Assembly: GCF_022352215.1 (NCBI RefSeq)
Contig: NZ_JAKRWF010000004.1
Span: 186,001 to 250,000, forward strand
DNA: 64,000 bases
Origin: Flavihumibacter cheonanensis
Lineage (GTDB): Bacteria > Bacteroidota > Bacteroidia > Chitinophagales > Chitinophagaceae
Reading direction: 5' to 3'
Position 1 is the stretch's first letter. Each line of letters starts with the position of its first letter. Both the position numbers and the translations under genes were made by a program. Under the pieces are notes generated by a model. It made no database searches, was not told the origin of the DNA, and saw nothing but the letters and a program-made list of their open reading frames with translations. This document shows positions 54,101-62,334 of this stretch, piece by piece.

Positions 54101-54609
54101 GTGTGGTGCTGGATGATGCCGAAGACCAGCCTTTTATTCTGAATGCATTTTTTGAAGCAGATGCGAATACCTATCAGTCGGGCAGCCTGCGGTTTCAATT
54201 ACCTGCATTGAATGATGGCTGGCACCGGCTTCGTATAAAAGCCTGGGACCTGTTGAACAACAGTTCCGAAATGGAACTCAGTTTTCGGGTAAGAGCAGCA
54301 GAAGTTTTGGAAGTGGAGACATTGGAAGCCTGGCCAAACCCTTTCCGGGACCGGGTTCGGTTTGTTTTTACACATAACCAGAATCAATTGCCAATACAGG
54401 CTCAGATTGAGCTTTTTTCACTCCAGGGACAACTCATCAAAAAAATAAACGGTACAATAATTGCCAGTGGAAACCGTTCCTACATGGACTGGGATGGCCG
54501 GAACCAGCAAGGGTTTCCGGTTCCTAATGGGATCTATGTATACAGACTGGTATTGCGTTCAGCAAATGGCCAGACTGCCATCAGAGCCCGTCAGTTAATC
54601 AGATTTTAA
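51193..54609 (+). CDS. porU: Type IX secretion sortase PorU
   Basis: The 1138-residue cell-surface protein cuts the C-terminal signal domains off cargo leaving the type IX secretion channel and attaches cargo to the surface. After a signal peptide (ends LMHAQ) come long beta-rich N-terminal domains, then a C25 (gingipain-like) peptidase domain (about 415-780). The catalytic His647 lies in NYTGHGG and Cys681 in TATCDFAPFDNP. The C-terminus (about 1040-1138) is a sorting-domain-like Ig fold with AWPNPFRDRVRFVF and PNGIYVYRLVL. It precedes porV, its known partner, with a 161-base gap. Confidence 0.93.
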   Translation: MLFYLRVLILIHLFSLPLLMHAQRSYSPHSVLASGQWFQIATTQAGVHKISGTDLQAMGFSLPMPSSQLRLYGRPSFPLSEAPGGPYSDDLTELAIQVEDGGDGQLQTNDFLLFYSAGPHYWLTDTLHQVFTHQVNIYSDTAYYYLTRGGAGKRVELASPVPTPATHTISAFQYRYWYEKDLFNLLSSGQEWYGERFLAESNQPLQLPVALPQPLAGSTLKFSSTVAARSVGSVVGFEWLANGTIFSTHTIAPVSASSFDLFARESRLEAEFTSSATINLTLRFTSSNASAIGWLNRFQLLADCRLDWAGQPLPFRTWEGRGPGRVARYEINNANTALRVWKLSNSLEPVQMNPQLSGNRLSFTDLHEYPEEYLVFDPAATLPTVSRVGPVNNQDLHGSGSADMLIITARGLEQPAERLADWHRQHDGLNCLVVQVESIYHEFSAGVPDPTAIRDFVKMHYDRSGGSSGNGPRFLLLFGDASFDPKNRVAPVSGGIPSFQSSFSLDPLSTYVSDDYFGFLDDGENINGGLQTNQLDIAIGRIPVSTVSVANQYIDKLIAYHDPSARGAWRNELTFIADDEDGNLHLQDMETITQAAARVNDRFQQQKIYLDAYPQESDAAGSRYPQVNQAISDQMQKGTLIWNYTGHGGFRRLADEVILEQPIVDGWQQNGRLPLFVTATCDFAPFDNPTINSLGEYLLTKPNAGAIALMTTTRLVFAYSNRILNTNYMEAALQRLPDGRYRTLGEAARDAKNKTFANSGDLFNNLKFTLLGDPALTLAFPRYQVLTTHINGQPANHVADSVKALQEVRVSGLIADSLGQPLNNFNGWVFPIVLDQPYEKSTLGNDPGSQPARFRVQDRALYRGQVSVTAGRFEFAFLIPRDIDYSEGNMRILYYASDSLSDAQGGYSNLVLAGSDPAPADREGPVITAFLNDSLFRSGDLTGDRPILVVRLSDPSGINVLGRGFGHDISVVLDDAEDQPFILNAFFEADANTYQSGSLRFQLPALNDGWHRLRIKAWDLLNNSSEMELSFRVRAAEVLEVETLEAWPNPFRDRVRFVFTHNQNQLPIQAQIELFSLQGQLIKKINGTIIASGNRSYMDWDGRNQQGFPVPNGIYVYRLVLRSANGQTAIRARQLIRF

Positions 54610-54770
54610 ACGAATTATTTATTAATCACTATTTTCGCCGCGTATAGAAAAAATTTACCCGAACTAATTATTGAAACGTCCAGGCTTTCTGTGCCTCCAC
54701 AGGGTAAGTTTTTTATTCTATGGGCCCGTATCCGGCCGTTTCCCGAATTAAACTTGAAAGATTCAATACA

Positions 54771-55928
54771 ATGAAACAAAAGTCCCTTAAACTGGCCTTA
54801 TCGTTTGTGATTGGCTGTATGGCGATGAGTGAACTGAATGCGCAGGATGTACAACCAATCAACGTAGTAACTACTGCTGTCCCCTTTTTAAGAATTTCTC
54901 CGGATGCCAGAGCAGGTGGCATGGGTGAAGTAGGAATTGCTACCTCTCCGGATGTCAATGCACCTTTCTGGAATCTGGCGAAAACTCCCTTTAATACCAG
55001 TAAATTCCAGGTAGGGTTAACCTATACGCCCTGGTTAAAACGCCTGGGATTGAATGATGTATTCCTGGGATCCATGAGTGGATATTACAAACTCGACGAT
55101 GACCAGGCGCTGTCTGCAACCCTGCGTTATTTCAACCTCGGAAGTATTCAGTTCACCGATAACCTGGGTAATGTTTTCAGTGAAGGCCGTCCGAGAGAGT
55201 GGGGTTTTGATGTGGGCTATTCCCGTAAACTATCTGAAAAAGTAGGTCTGGGTATTGCGTTACGATATATCCATTCCAACCTGGCAGCCGGACAAACCAT
55301 TGATGGTAATACCTATAAAGCAGGTAGTGCTGTTGCCGGTGACCTGAGTTTCTATTACAATGGGCAGAATGAAGCCGGAAATGGTTTCAGTGCAGGTGCA
55401 ACCCTGACCAACCTTGGAAGTAAGATTGGCTATACATCTGATGCTACACAAAAAGACTTCATTCCAGCCAACCTCGGCTTAGGAGTAGCTTATACCAAAG
55501 TGTTTGATGAGGACAATAAGATTACAGTGGGAATGGATGTGAACAAGCTGCTGGTGCCTACTCCGCCGAATGTGGGTGATTCAGCCGGACTGGTAAACTA
55601 CCGTAACAAATCAGTTGTAAGCAGCTGGTTTAGTTCTTTTGGTGATGCTCCCGGCGGATTTGGTGAAGAAATGCGTGAGTTCACTGTTTCAACTGGTGCT
55701 GAATACTGGTACCAGGATCAGTTTGCACTCAGAGCCGGATATTTCTATGAAGATAAAACCAAGGGTAACCGTAAATATTTCACCCTGGGTGCCGGTATTC
55801 GTTACAATGTATTCGGACTGAATTTCAGTTATATCGTTCCTTCCGGATCTGGAGTAAACCAGAACCCACTTTCCAATACCCTGCGCTTCAGCCTGGTATT
55901 TGACCTCGATCAGGTAAGTGGAGAGTAA
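54771..55928 (+). CDS. porV: Type IX secretion outer-membrane protein PorV
   Basis: The 385-residue outer-membrane beta-barrel of the FadL type shuttles cargo from the type IX translocon to the PorU sortase. A signal peptide (MKQKSLKLALSFVIGCMAMS, ending LNAQ) is followed by the family marks FLRISPDARAGGMGEVGIAT and APFWNLAKTPF, then barrel strands ending FSLVFDLDQVSGE. The frame is open 17 codons upstream, but this ATG gives a proper signal peptide. A clear terminator follows. Confidence 0.95.
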   Translation: MKQKSLKLALSFVIGCMAMSELNAQDVQPINVVTTAVPFLRISPDARAGGMGEVGIATSPDVNAPFWNLAKTPFNTSKFQVGLTYTPWLKRLGLNDVFLGSMSGYYKLDDDQALSATLRYFNLGSIQFTDNLGNVFSEGRPREWGFDVGYSRKLSEKVGLGIALRYIHSNLAAGQTIDGNTYKAGSAVAGDLSFYYNGQNEAGNGFSAGATLTNLGSKIGYTSDATQKDFIPANLGLGVAYTKVFDEDNKITVGMDVNKLLVPTPPNVGDSAGLVNYRNKSVVSSWFSSFGDAPGGFGEEMREFTVSTGAEYWYQDQFALRAGYFYEDKTKGNRKYFTLGAGIRYNVFGLNFSYIVPSGSGVNQNPLSNTLRFSLVFDLDQVSGE

Positions 55929-55957
55929 GCCCCTTAAATTTTAAGTAAGATTATAAG

Positions 55958-55987
55958 AAACGTCCTGCATCTTTGCGGGACGTTTTT
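55958..55987 (+). terminator. Intrinsic terminator after porV
   Basis: AAACGTCCTGCA (55958-55969) pairs with TGCGGGACGTTT (55974-55985), one T-G pair, around the loop TCTT, ending in five T. It separates porV from the ispF-dut gene. Confidence 0.85.
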
Positions 55988-56092
55988 GTATGGAGGAAAG
56001 GAAGAATGGAAGAGGGAGGAAAGGAAGAGGGAGAATGGAAGTTGCCATTTTCACCTTTCACTTTTCACCTTTCACCTTGCTGGGTGTACTGG
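55988..56092 (+). repeat. Purine-rich then pyrimidine-rich repeat tract
   Basis: The plus strand has GGAGGAAAGGAAGA twice (from 55992 and 56014) within an almost pure G/A tract. It is followed by a C/T/A tract with repeated TTTCACC and TTTTCACC units. The junction GAGAATGG-AAGTTG-CCATTTTC can form a hairpin. The tract lies just upstream of the ispF-dut gene and looks like a simple-sequence or dispersed intergenic repeat. Confidence 0.6.
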
Positions 56093-56113
56093 AGTACTTG
56101 TAATATTTTTCTC

Positions 56114-57043
56114 ATGAGTAGTAGTCATAAAATCGGTTTCGGCATTGATTTCCACCAACTGGTGGAAGGACGGGAATTAGTAATTGGCGGGGTAACCATC
56201 CCGCATACCAAAGGAGCGCTGGGCCATAGTGATGCGGATGTATTGCTTCATGCGATCTGTGATGGCATGCTTGGAGCCCTGGCACTCGGTGATATCGGGG
56301 TTCATTTTCCCAATACCGATCCGGCATATAAAGATATCGACAGCAAGAAACTGCTGGCCCATTGCCAGGAACTGATCCGTTCCAAAGGCTACCAGGTGAT
56401 CAATGTGGATGCGGCCCTCACCCTGGAGAAGCCAAAAATCAAACCCCATGTCAGCGCTATGCAGGAAACCATCGCGAAGATTCTGGATATCTCTACTGAA
56501 AATGTTTCCATCAAAGCCACCACTACCGAAACCATGGGATTTGTGGGAAGGGAAGAAGGATTGGTAGCCTATGCAGCTGTATTGCTGGAAGAAATCAAGC
56601 CGTCGAAACTGGCAGTTAAGATTAAAAATGAATCTTCTTTTGAGTTGCCTGCCTATGCTACCAGCGGGTCGGCAGGTATGGATATCCGGGCCAATATTTC
56701 AGCACCTTTGAGTCTGCTACCGTTGGAAAGAACCCTGGTGCCAACCGGCCTGTATATGGAATTACCAGAGGGATATGAGGCGCAAATCAGGCCCCGCAGC
56801 GGATTGGCTATCAAGCAGGGCATAACCTGCCTCAATACTCCAGGCACGATTGATGCAGATTACCGGGGAGAGATTAAAGTAATCCTGGTTAATCTTTCCA
56901 ATGAAACACAGGTCATAGCACCCGGAGACCGCATTGCGCAAATGGTGGTGCAGCATGTTCAACAGGTGAACTGGGTCTCTGTAGAAACTTTAACTTCAAC
57001 AGAACGGAATGCCGGAGGATTCGGGCATACCGGAAAAGCATAA
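56114..57043 (+). CDS. Fusion of IspF (MECDP synthase) and dUTPase
   Basis: One 309-residue frame holds two complete enzymes. Residues 1 to about 158 are 2-C-methyl-D-erythritol 2,4-cyclodiphosphate synthase of the MEP isoprenoid path, with metal ligands Asp12, His14 and His46 (GIDFH, DVLLHA) at the E. coli spacing and the late [16 protein letters not shown] motif. Residues about 165-309 are a trimeric dUTP diphosphatase with all five motifs: [31 protein letters not shown] (Asp247), GDRIAQMVV and [12 protein letters not shown]. Both enzymes form trimers, so a shared trimer is possible. The frame is open to 55973, but that part is low-complexity DNA. The next gene starts three bases after the stop codon. 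Confidence 0.95.
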   Translation: MSSSHKIGFGIDFHQLVEGRELVIGGVTIPHTKGALGHSDADVLLHAICDGMLGALALGDIGVHFPNTDPAYKDIDSKKLLAHCQELIRSKGYQVINVDAALTLEKPKIKPHVSAMQETIAKILDISTENVSIKATTTETMGFVGREEGLVAYAAVLLEEIKPSKLAVKIKNESSFELPAYATSGSAGMDIRANISAPLSLLPLERTLVPTGLYMELPEGYEAQIRPRSGLAIKQGITCLNTPGTIDADYRGEIKVILVNLSNETQVIAPGDRIAQMVVQHVQQVNWVSVETLTSTERNAGGFGHTGKA

Positions 57044-57046
57044 AGA

Positions 57047-57865
57047 ATGAAGCAATTTGCATACCTGGCAATACTTATTGTAAGCATCGCATCCATTGGT
57101 TGCCGGGCTACCAAAAAGATCAATACCGTAATTGCCAAAAAAGATTCAGCCGTAACTACCATTATTGCAGATGCGCATGCCGATTCGCTGCGCTATATCA
57201 GGGAAGTATATGGGAAACTGGCAGAGAATACAATTGACTACAAAACCTTCAGTGCAAAGATGAAAGTGGAGTACTGGGACAAAGATGGCAAGGGTCCCGA
57301 CCTCACGGTTTTTGTGCGTATGCAAAAGGATAGTATAATCTGGTTATCTGTGAATGCAACCGTATTCAGTTATGAAGCCTTCCGGATTTTAATTACGCCT
57401 GATAGTGTAAAGCTGCTCAACAAGCAGGATAAAATCGTACAGTTGCGCTCTGTAAAATACCTGGAAGAAGTGGCACAGATCCCTTTTGATTTTCATACCG
57501 TGCAGGAACTGATTATTGGAAATCCGCTCTTCCTGGATTCCAATATTGTATCGTATAGAAAAGGACCGGAAACTATCAGTCTGCTTAGCATGGGTGAATT
57601 GTTTAAAAACCTGATCACCATTGGAGTGGATAATTATCTGCTGCAGCATATCAAACTGGATGATCAGAATGCACGCCGGAATCGTACGGCAGATCTGAGT
57701 TTCAGCAATTATAACGGGCAGGGTGGTGTAGCTTTTTCAACGTATCGCAAGATGAGCTTCACCGAAAAATCAAAGATTGATGTGCAGATGGAGTTCAAAC
57801 AGTATGCCTTTAACGAAAGTTTAAGCTATCCTTTCAGTATTCCGAAAAATTATAGCATTCAGTAA
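57047..57865 (+). CDS. DUF4292 lipoprotein
   Basis: The 272-residue lipoprotein (lipobox SIGC, Cys19) matches DUF4292, a Bacteroidota family related in fold to LolA/LolB-type lipoprotein carriers, so an outer-membrane biogenesis role is possible but unproven. Visible stretches include YKTFSAKMKVEYWD, DSIIWLSVNATVFSYEAFRILITPDSVKL in part, and SYPFSIPKNY at the end. It is three bases after the ispF-dut gene and upstream of an EnvC-like gene, an order often seen in this phylum. Confidence 0.85.
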   Translation: MKQFAYLAILIVSIASIGCRATKKINTVIAKKDSAVTTIIADAHADSLRYIREVYGKLAENTIDYKTFSAKMKVEYWDKDGKGPDLTVFVRMQKDSIIWLSVNATVFSYEAFRILITPDSVKLLNKQDKIVQLRSVKYLEEVAQIPFDFHTVQELIIGNPLFLDSNIVSYRKGPETISLLSMGELFKNLITIGVDNYLLQHIKLDDQNARRNRTADLSFSNYNGQGGVAFSTYRKMSFTEKSKIDVQMEFKQYAFNESLSYPFSIPKNYSIQ

Positions 57866-57878
57866 ACGTTGTAGTTTT

Positions 57879-57886
57879 TATATTTG
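57879..57886 (+). promoter_or_regulatory. -7 promoter box TATATTTG for the envC-like gene
   Basis: TATATTTG matches TAnnTTTG and lies 27 bases before the ATG at 57914. A TTG start at 57884 would fall inside the box, which supports the ATG. Confidence 0.5.
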
Positions 57887-57913
57887 AAGCATTCCATCTT
57901 CCAATTGAACAGC

Positions 57914-59266
57914 ATGATAAAAAAAATCTGGATACTCCTGTTAATGGTGGCCAGCAGCCTGGGCACATTTGCACAAAATGCCAGTAGCAGTGCCGACCTG
58001 AAAAAACAGCAGGCCGCCATTCAAAAGGAAATTGATGAGCTGAAACAACAGCTTGCTGAAACCAACAAATACAAGCGCAAAAGCCTGGCGGAACTTAACC
58101 TGGTGCAGAAAAAACTGCGTCTCCGGGAATCCCAGATCAAAGTAATCAATGATCAGATCAACCTGATTCAAAGTGATATCAACCAAAGCTGGCGCGATAT
58201 TGTGAAGCTGCGCGCGGAGCTGGATACACTCAAGATCCAGTACCAGAAAAGTGTGGTGTATGCCTACAAAAACAGAAGTAACTACGATTTCGTGAATTTT
58301 ATTTTCAGCGCCGGCAGTTTCAATGATGCCTTAAAGCGGATGGCGTATCTGAAATCGTATAGGGCTTACCGTGAGCAGCAGGCAATCAATATTGCGAATA
58401 CTCAATCTCAACTGGAACAGAAGATCAGTAATCTTAACCTGAGTAAGAAGGAAAAGAGTTCAGCACTGGAAGAGCAGAACAAACAATTTAAGGTACTGGC
58501 AGAAGAAAGAGCTGAAAAGAATGCGGTGGTGAGTAAGATCAAGAGTCAGGAGCGGGAACTGACGAAAGAGATGACTGCTAAACGCAAGCAGGATAATAAA
58601 TTGAAATCGGCTATTTCTGCTGCTATTAAAAGAGAAATTGCGGCTGAGAAAAAAAGATTGGCAGAATTGGAAAAAGAAAGGAAAGCTAAGGAAGAGGCCG
58701 CGCGTAAAGCAGCAGCTGCAGCAGCTGCTGCCGCAAAAAAGGAAGAAAGTAGTACCGCAGCTACGAAAACACCAGCAAAACCTGTTGAGGAAAAACCAGT
58801 TGCAAAACCTACCAGAGATGCCGATGTGCTGGAGATAAGAGAGGAAATAAAACTCGCTTCTGATATATTCGAAAAAAATCAGGGTGGATTACCCTGGCCT
58901 GTGAATTCACGCCGGATCACCATGAAATTCGGCAGGAATAAATATGAAGGCCTTAATGTTGATTATGAAAACGAAGGAATCACCATTGAAGCGGAAGCTA
59001 ACAGCTCCATTAAAGCAGTGTTTGATGGCGAAGTTTCTGCAATTTTCACCATTGGCTCTGTACAGGCAGTAATTCTCAAACACGGAAAATATTTTACTAC
59101 CTATAGCAATCTTTCACGCGTGCTGGTGAGCAAAGGTGAGAAAGTAAAAACAGGACAATTAATTGGCCGCCTGGAGGAAAAGGAAGGAGGCCGTGGCGAA
59201 CTTGAATTCTTAATCACCAACGACAACCAGATTAACCTGAACCCCGAGCTCTGGCTAGGTAAATAA
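57914..59266 (+). CDS. EnvC-like murein hydrolase activator (degenerate LytM/M23)
   Basis: The 450-residue protein has a signal peptide (ends GTFAQ), two long coiled coils (about 20-110 and 150-260) and a Lys/Ala/Pro-rich linker. The C-terminal LytM domain begins LPWPVNSRRITMKFG. The zinc ligands of active M23 peptidases are all missing: the first His site reads GLNVDY, YSNLS stands where active enzymes have Y-x-HL, and ELEFLI stands for HLHFE. That is the state of EnvC/NlpD, which activate amidases at the division site and do not cut peptidoglycan. It follows the DUF4292 gene by 48 bases and has its own promoter box. Confidence 0.9.
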   Translation: MIKKIWILLLMVASSLGTFAQNASSSADLKKQQAAIQKEIDELKQQLAETNKYKRKSLAELNLVQKKLRLRESQIKVINDQINLIQSDINQSWRDIVKLRAELDTLKIQYQKSVVYAYKNRSNYDFVNFIFSAGSFNDALKRMAYLKSYRAYREQQAINIANTQSQLEQKISNLNLSKKEKSSALEEQNKQFKVLAEERAEKNAVVSKIKSQERELTKEMTAKRKQDNKLKSAISAAIKREIAAEKKRLAELEKERKAKEEAARKAAAAAAAAAKKEESSTAATKTPAKPVEEKPVAKPTRDADVLEIREEIKLASDIFEKNQGGLPWPVNSRRITMKFGRNKYEGLNVDYENEGITIEAEANSSIKAVFDGEVSAIFTIGSVQAVILKHGKYFTTYSNLSRVLVSKGEKVKTGQLIGRLEEKEGGRGELEFLITNDNQINLNPELWLGK

Positions 59267-59270
59267 TTCC

Positions 59271-59292
59271 ACCCGTCGGTTACCCGACGGGT
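59271..59292. terminator. Hairpin between convergent envC-like and bshA genes
   Basis: ACCCGTCGG (59271-59279) pairs with CCGACGGGT (59284-59292) around the loop TTAC. It overlaps the last codons of bshA. No good T-run follows on either strand, so termination is uncertain. Confidence 0.4.
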
Positions 59293-60416
59293 ATATGATC
59301 CAGGCATTTTTCATACAATGCCTCATATTGCGGCACGATGAAGTGAATATCAAACCGATCACTCTGAACTTTTGCGTTCTCTTTAAACTGATCCAGCTGT
59401 GCCTGGTTGCTGAGTAAGTCTATTGCATAACGACTCATATTCTCCACATCTCCAATTCCACTCATGTAACCGGTCTCGCCATGAATATTAATTTCCGGCA
59501 ATCCCCCCGCATTAGTTGAAATAACTGGTACACCTGCTGCCATCGCCTCCAGTGCCACCAGTCCAAAACTTTCGTATTCAGATGTCAGTAAAAACAAATC
59601 CGCAATGGCCATGATCTCCTCCATCTGCTCCTGCTTTCCTACAAACCGGATATGATCACAAATGCCCAGTTCACGTGCCAGGCTTTCTGCTGCCGGGCGC
59701 TCCGGACCATCACCCACAAACAACAATTTGCTGGGCACTTTTTTCACCACATTACCAAAGATCCGCACCACATCTTCAATGCGTTTGATCTTACGGAAAT
59801 TGGAAGCATGCATCAGGATGCGTTCTCCCTGTGGTGCAATCACCCGGCGAAAAGCATCAATCCCTTTTCTGCGGAAACGAGCTACATCCACGAAGTTGTG
59901 GATCACTTCAATCTCTTTCTCAATCTTGAACCATTTGTAGGTTTCTTCCCGAAGGTTATCTGATACCGCGGTAATCGCATCACTTTCATTAATTGAAAAA
60001 GTAACAACTGGTGCATAGGTTTTATCTCTGCCTACCAGGGTAATATCGGTACCATGCAAGGTGGTTACCACTGGAATGGAGATACCCTGCTTCAATAAAA
60101 TCTGTTTAGCCATATAGGCAGCCGAAGCATGCGGGATGGCATAATGCACATGCAGCAAATCCAGCTTGTTGTTGATGATCACATCCACCATGGTACTGGC
60201 CAGGGCTGTTTCATAGGGTGGATAATCAAAGAGAGGATAGGTTGGCACCCTCACTTCATGATAAAATATGTTGGCGTTGAATTCATTCAGTCGAACAGGC
60301 TGCTGATAAGTAATGAAATGCACCTGGTGGCCTTTATCTGCCAATGCTTTTCCCAGTTCTGTTGCCAATACACCACTTCCGCCAAAGGTTGGGTAACATA
60401 CGATTCCGATACGCAT
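59280..60416 (-). CDS. bshA: N-acetyl-alpha-D-glucosaminyl L-malate synthase BshA
   Basis: BshA, a GT4 glycosyltransferase, joins UDP-GlcNAc and L-malate in the first step of bacillithiol synthesis. The 378-residue protein begins with the family start MRIGIVCYPTFGGSGVLATELG and contains DLLHVHYAIPHASAAYMAK, LHGTDITLVG, HNFVDVARFRRK, HASNFRKIKR, FVGDGPERPAAE and the nucleotide-sugar motif SEYESFGLVALEAMAAG. It is convergent with the EnvC-like gene and divergent from the M28 peptidase gene. Bacillithiol is a known low-molecular-weight thiol of many Bacteroidota. Confidence 0.96.
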   Translation of the reverse strand: MRIGIVCYPTFGGSGVLATELGKALADKGHQVHFITYQQPVRLNEFNANIFYHEVRVPTYPLFDYPPYETALASTMVDVIINNKLDLLHVHYAIPHASAAYMAKQILLKQGISIPVVTTLHGTDITLVGRDKTYAPVVTFSINESDAITAVSDNLREETYKWFKIEKEIEVIHNFVDVARFRRKGIDAFRRVIAPQGERILMHASNFRKIKRIEDVVRIFGNVVKKVPSKLLFVGDGPERPAAESLARELGICDHIRFVGKQEQMEEIMAIADLFLLTSEYESFGLVALEAMAAGVPVISTNAGGLPEINIHGETGYMSGIGDVENMSRYAIDLLSNQAQLDQFKENAKVQSDRFDIHFIVPQYEALYEKCLDHIPVG

Positions 60417-60483
60417 AACTTTATTTAGTTCCTTGTGAAGGTACTGGATTAAAATGTTTAGGTAATTTTAAAAAAACGTTTAC

Positions 60484-61890
60484 ATGATTAGAATTGTTTG
60501 GTTGCTCGCTCTGTTGGTGCAGGTGCTTAGTTTCAGACCAACCCGTGCTCAATCTTTTGATTTTCAGCAGGATTCTATTTTTTTCCGCAAACTCGCAGAT
60601 GATGTTTTGACTTCCCCGGCAGCTTATGAAAGTCTCCGGGTGCTCTGTAAAACCGTTGGTCCTCGCCTCGCCGGCTCCCCCGGTATGTATAAGTCTGAAG
60701 CCTGGGCTGAAAAGGCGCTGCAGGCTGCCGGTGCCGACAAAGTCTGGAAACAGGCGGTACAGGTTCCTCACTGGGATCGGGGTGGTAAGGATGAAGCCTG
60801 GTACCAGTATACTGATGCCTCCGGAAAAAAAGTGAAAGTGGTGCTGGATGTACTGGCCCTCGGAAACTCTATGGGTACCGGCAAAAATGGCCTCCTGAAA
60901 AAAGCAGTTCTCATTCATGATTTTGAAGAACTCGAAAAACGCAAAGAGGAGCTGAAGGATGTTATCGTCATTTTCAATAATGTATTTAATCCACGTAACC
61001 TCTCCGTAGGACAATCCTATGGCGAATCAGGTGCCTATCGCAGATCTGGTCCAAGCCGGGCTGCCAAATATGGAGCTGCTGCTGTATTGATTCGTTCGGT
61101 TACTGCCAGCGCAAATGACAACCATCCACATACAGGGGCATTGGCTTACGATACCGCCTACCCGAAAATTCCAGCAGCTGCTATGGGGTTAAAAGATGCA
61201 GATCAGCTCATCGCTCAACTGAAAGCTGGCAAACTGGTGCAGGTCTATTATAAAAGCATGGCACATTTCAAGCCGGATGCAACCGGTCACAATATCATTG
61301 GTGAGTTTACCGGTTCTGAATTCCCCGAAAAGTTTATCACTGTGGGCGGGCATCTCGATAGCTGGGATCCTGCCGAAGGCGCCCATGATGATGGTACCGG
61401 TTGTGTGCAATCCATTGAGGTGATTCGTGCATTTAAAGCCATGGGTTACAAACCCCGCCATACTATTCGGGTGGTTTTATTCGCCAATGAGGAAAATGGT
61501 TTACGCGGTGGCAATCAATATGCAAAAGAGGCCAAAGCCAAAAACGAACAACATGTATTCGCGCTGGAAAGTGATGCCGGCGGATTCACTCCCCGCAGTT
61601 TTGGCTTCACGCTGGATGCAGCCAAACTGGAGCGCATCCGGCAATGGGTACCGCTGTTTGTACCTTATGGAGTGTACCAGTTTGCCAATGGAGGTGGTGG
61701 AGCTGATATCGGTCCGCTTAACAGAAGCCTGGGAACACCGGTGGCTGGTTTAAGTCCGGATGGCTCCCGATACTTCGATCTGCACCATGCCCGCAACGAT
61801 GTTTTTGAAGCAGTCAACAAAAGAGAGCTGGATCTGGGTGCCCTGAATATGGCTTTGTTGATTTATATGATCGACAAATATGGATTATGA
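60484..61890 (+). CDS. M28-family zinc aminopeptidase/carboxypeptidase Q-like
   Basis: The 468-residue protein has a signal peptide (ends RAQ) and is a secreted metallopeptidase. A PA-type insert (about 120-260) precedes the zinc domain. Metal ligands and the catalytic Glu can be followed in VGGHLDSWD, GAHDDGTGC, ANEENGLRGG, LESDAGGF and DLHHARNDVFE. That order and insert resemble mammalian carboxypeptidase Q and related bacterial peptidases that act on short peptides. An AAACGTTT site lies a few bases upstream of the ATG, but its meaning is unclear. Confidence 0.93.
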   Translation: MIRIVWLLALLVQVLSFRPTRAQSFDFQQDSIFFRKLADDVLTSPAAYESLRVLCKTVGPRLAGSPGMYKSEAWAEKALQAAGADKVWKQAVQVPHWDRGGKDEAWYQYTDASGKKVKVVLDVLALGNSMGTGKNGLLKKAVLIHDFEELEKRKEELKDVIVIFNNVFNPRNLSVGQSYGESGAYRRSGPSRAAKYGAAAVLIRSVTASANDNHPHTGALAYDTAYPKIPAAAMGLKDADQLIAQLKAGKLVQVYYKSMAHFKPDATGHNIIGEFTGSEFPEKFITVGGHLDSWDPAEGAHDDGTGCVQSIEVIRAFKAMGYKPRHTIRVVLFANEENGLRGGNQYAKEAKAKNEQHVFALESDAGGFTPRSFGFTLDAAKLERIRQWVPLFVPYGVYQFANGGGGADIGPLNRSLGTPVAGLSPDGSRYFDLHHARNDVFEAVNKRELDLGALNMALLIYMIDKYGL

Positions 61891-61919
61891 TTATTTTCAT
61901 ATATCATTAAATCAACACT

Positions 61920-62333
61920 ATGGGAAGGTTTTTCACAATTGTTATTGTTGCCCTGATTGCAATCGGCGCGGGATTGTTCTACTGGCGTTTCTATTGGGTC
62001 TTCGGCGAAGGGGTAAAATCCGGGGAGCTGAACTTCGTGGTTAAAAAAGGATATGTCTTCAAAACCTATGAAGGAAAGCTGATCCAGAGTGGTTTTCGTG
62101 GAGGCATGGCCGGTAGTATCCAATCCTACGAGTTTGAGTTTTCAGTAGAAAATGAACAGATTGCTACCACGCTGATGGAAAACAGTGGCAAACAATTTGA
62201 TCTGCACTACAAGGAATATTTAGGTGCTATTCCCTGGAGAGGAAATACCAACTACATCGTTGACAGTATTCTTTCCATGAGTGGACAACCGACGGAAAAA
62301 GTAATTAAACCCAAGGCACATACCACTGAATAA
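61920..62333 (+). CDS. Small unknown membrane-anchored protein
   Basis: The 137-residue protein has one N-terminal membrane segment (about residues 4-24, FFTIVIVALIAIGAGLFYW) and a soluble rest with GELNFVVKKGYVFKTYEGKL, SYEFEFSVENEQIA and LHYKEYLGAIPWRG. Similar short proteins occur in other Bacteroidota, but no function is known to me. It follows the M28 gene by 29 bases and may share its transcript. Its stop codon is one base from that of the convergent methyltransferase gene. Confidence 0.8.
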   Translation: MGRFFTIVIVALIAIGAGLFYWRFYWVFGEGVKSGELNFVVKKGYVFKTYEGKLIQSGFRGGMAGSIQSYEFEFSVENEQIATTLMENSGKQFDLHYKEYLGAIPWRGNTNYIVDSILSMSGQPTEKVIKPKAHTTE

Positions 62334-62334
62334 A

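Noticed and set aside
55973-56113. N-terminal extension of the IspF-dUTPase protein
   Set aside because: It reads through the porV terminator and simple-sequence tract; IspF begins at the later ATG.
57914-59266. Active M23 metallopeptidase
   Set aside because: All zinc-ligand positions are replaced, so an activator role is more likely.
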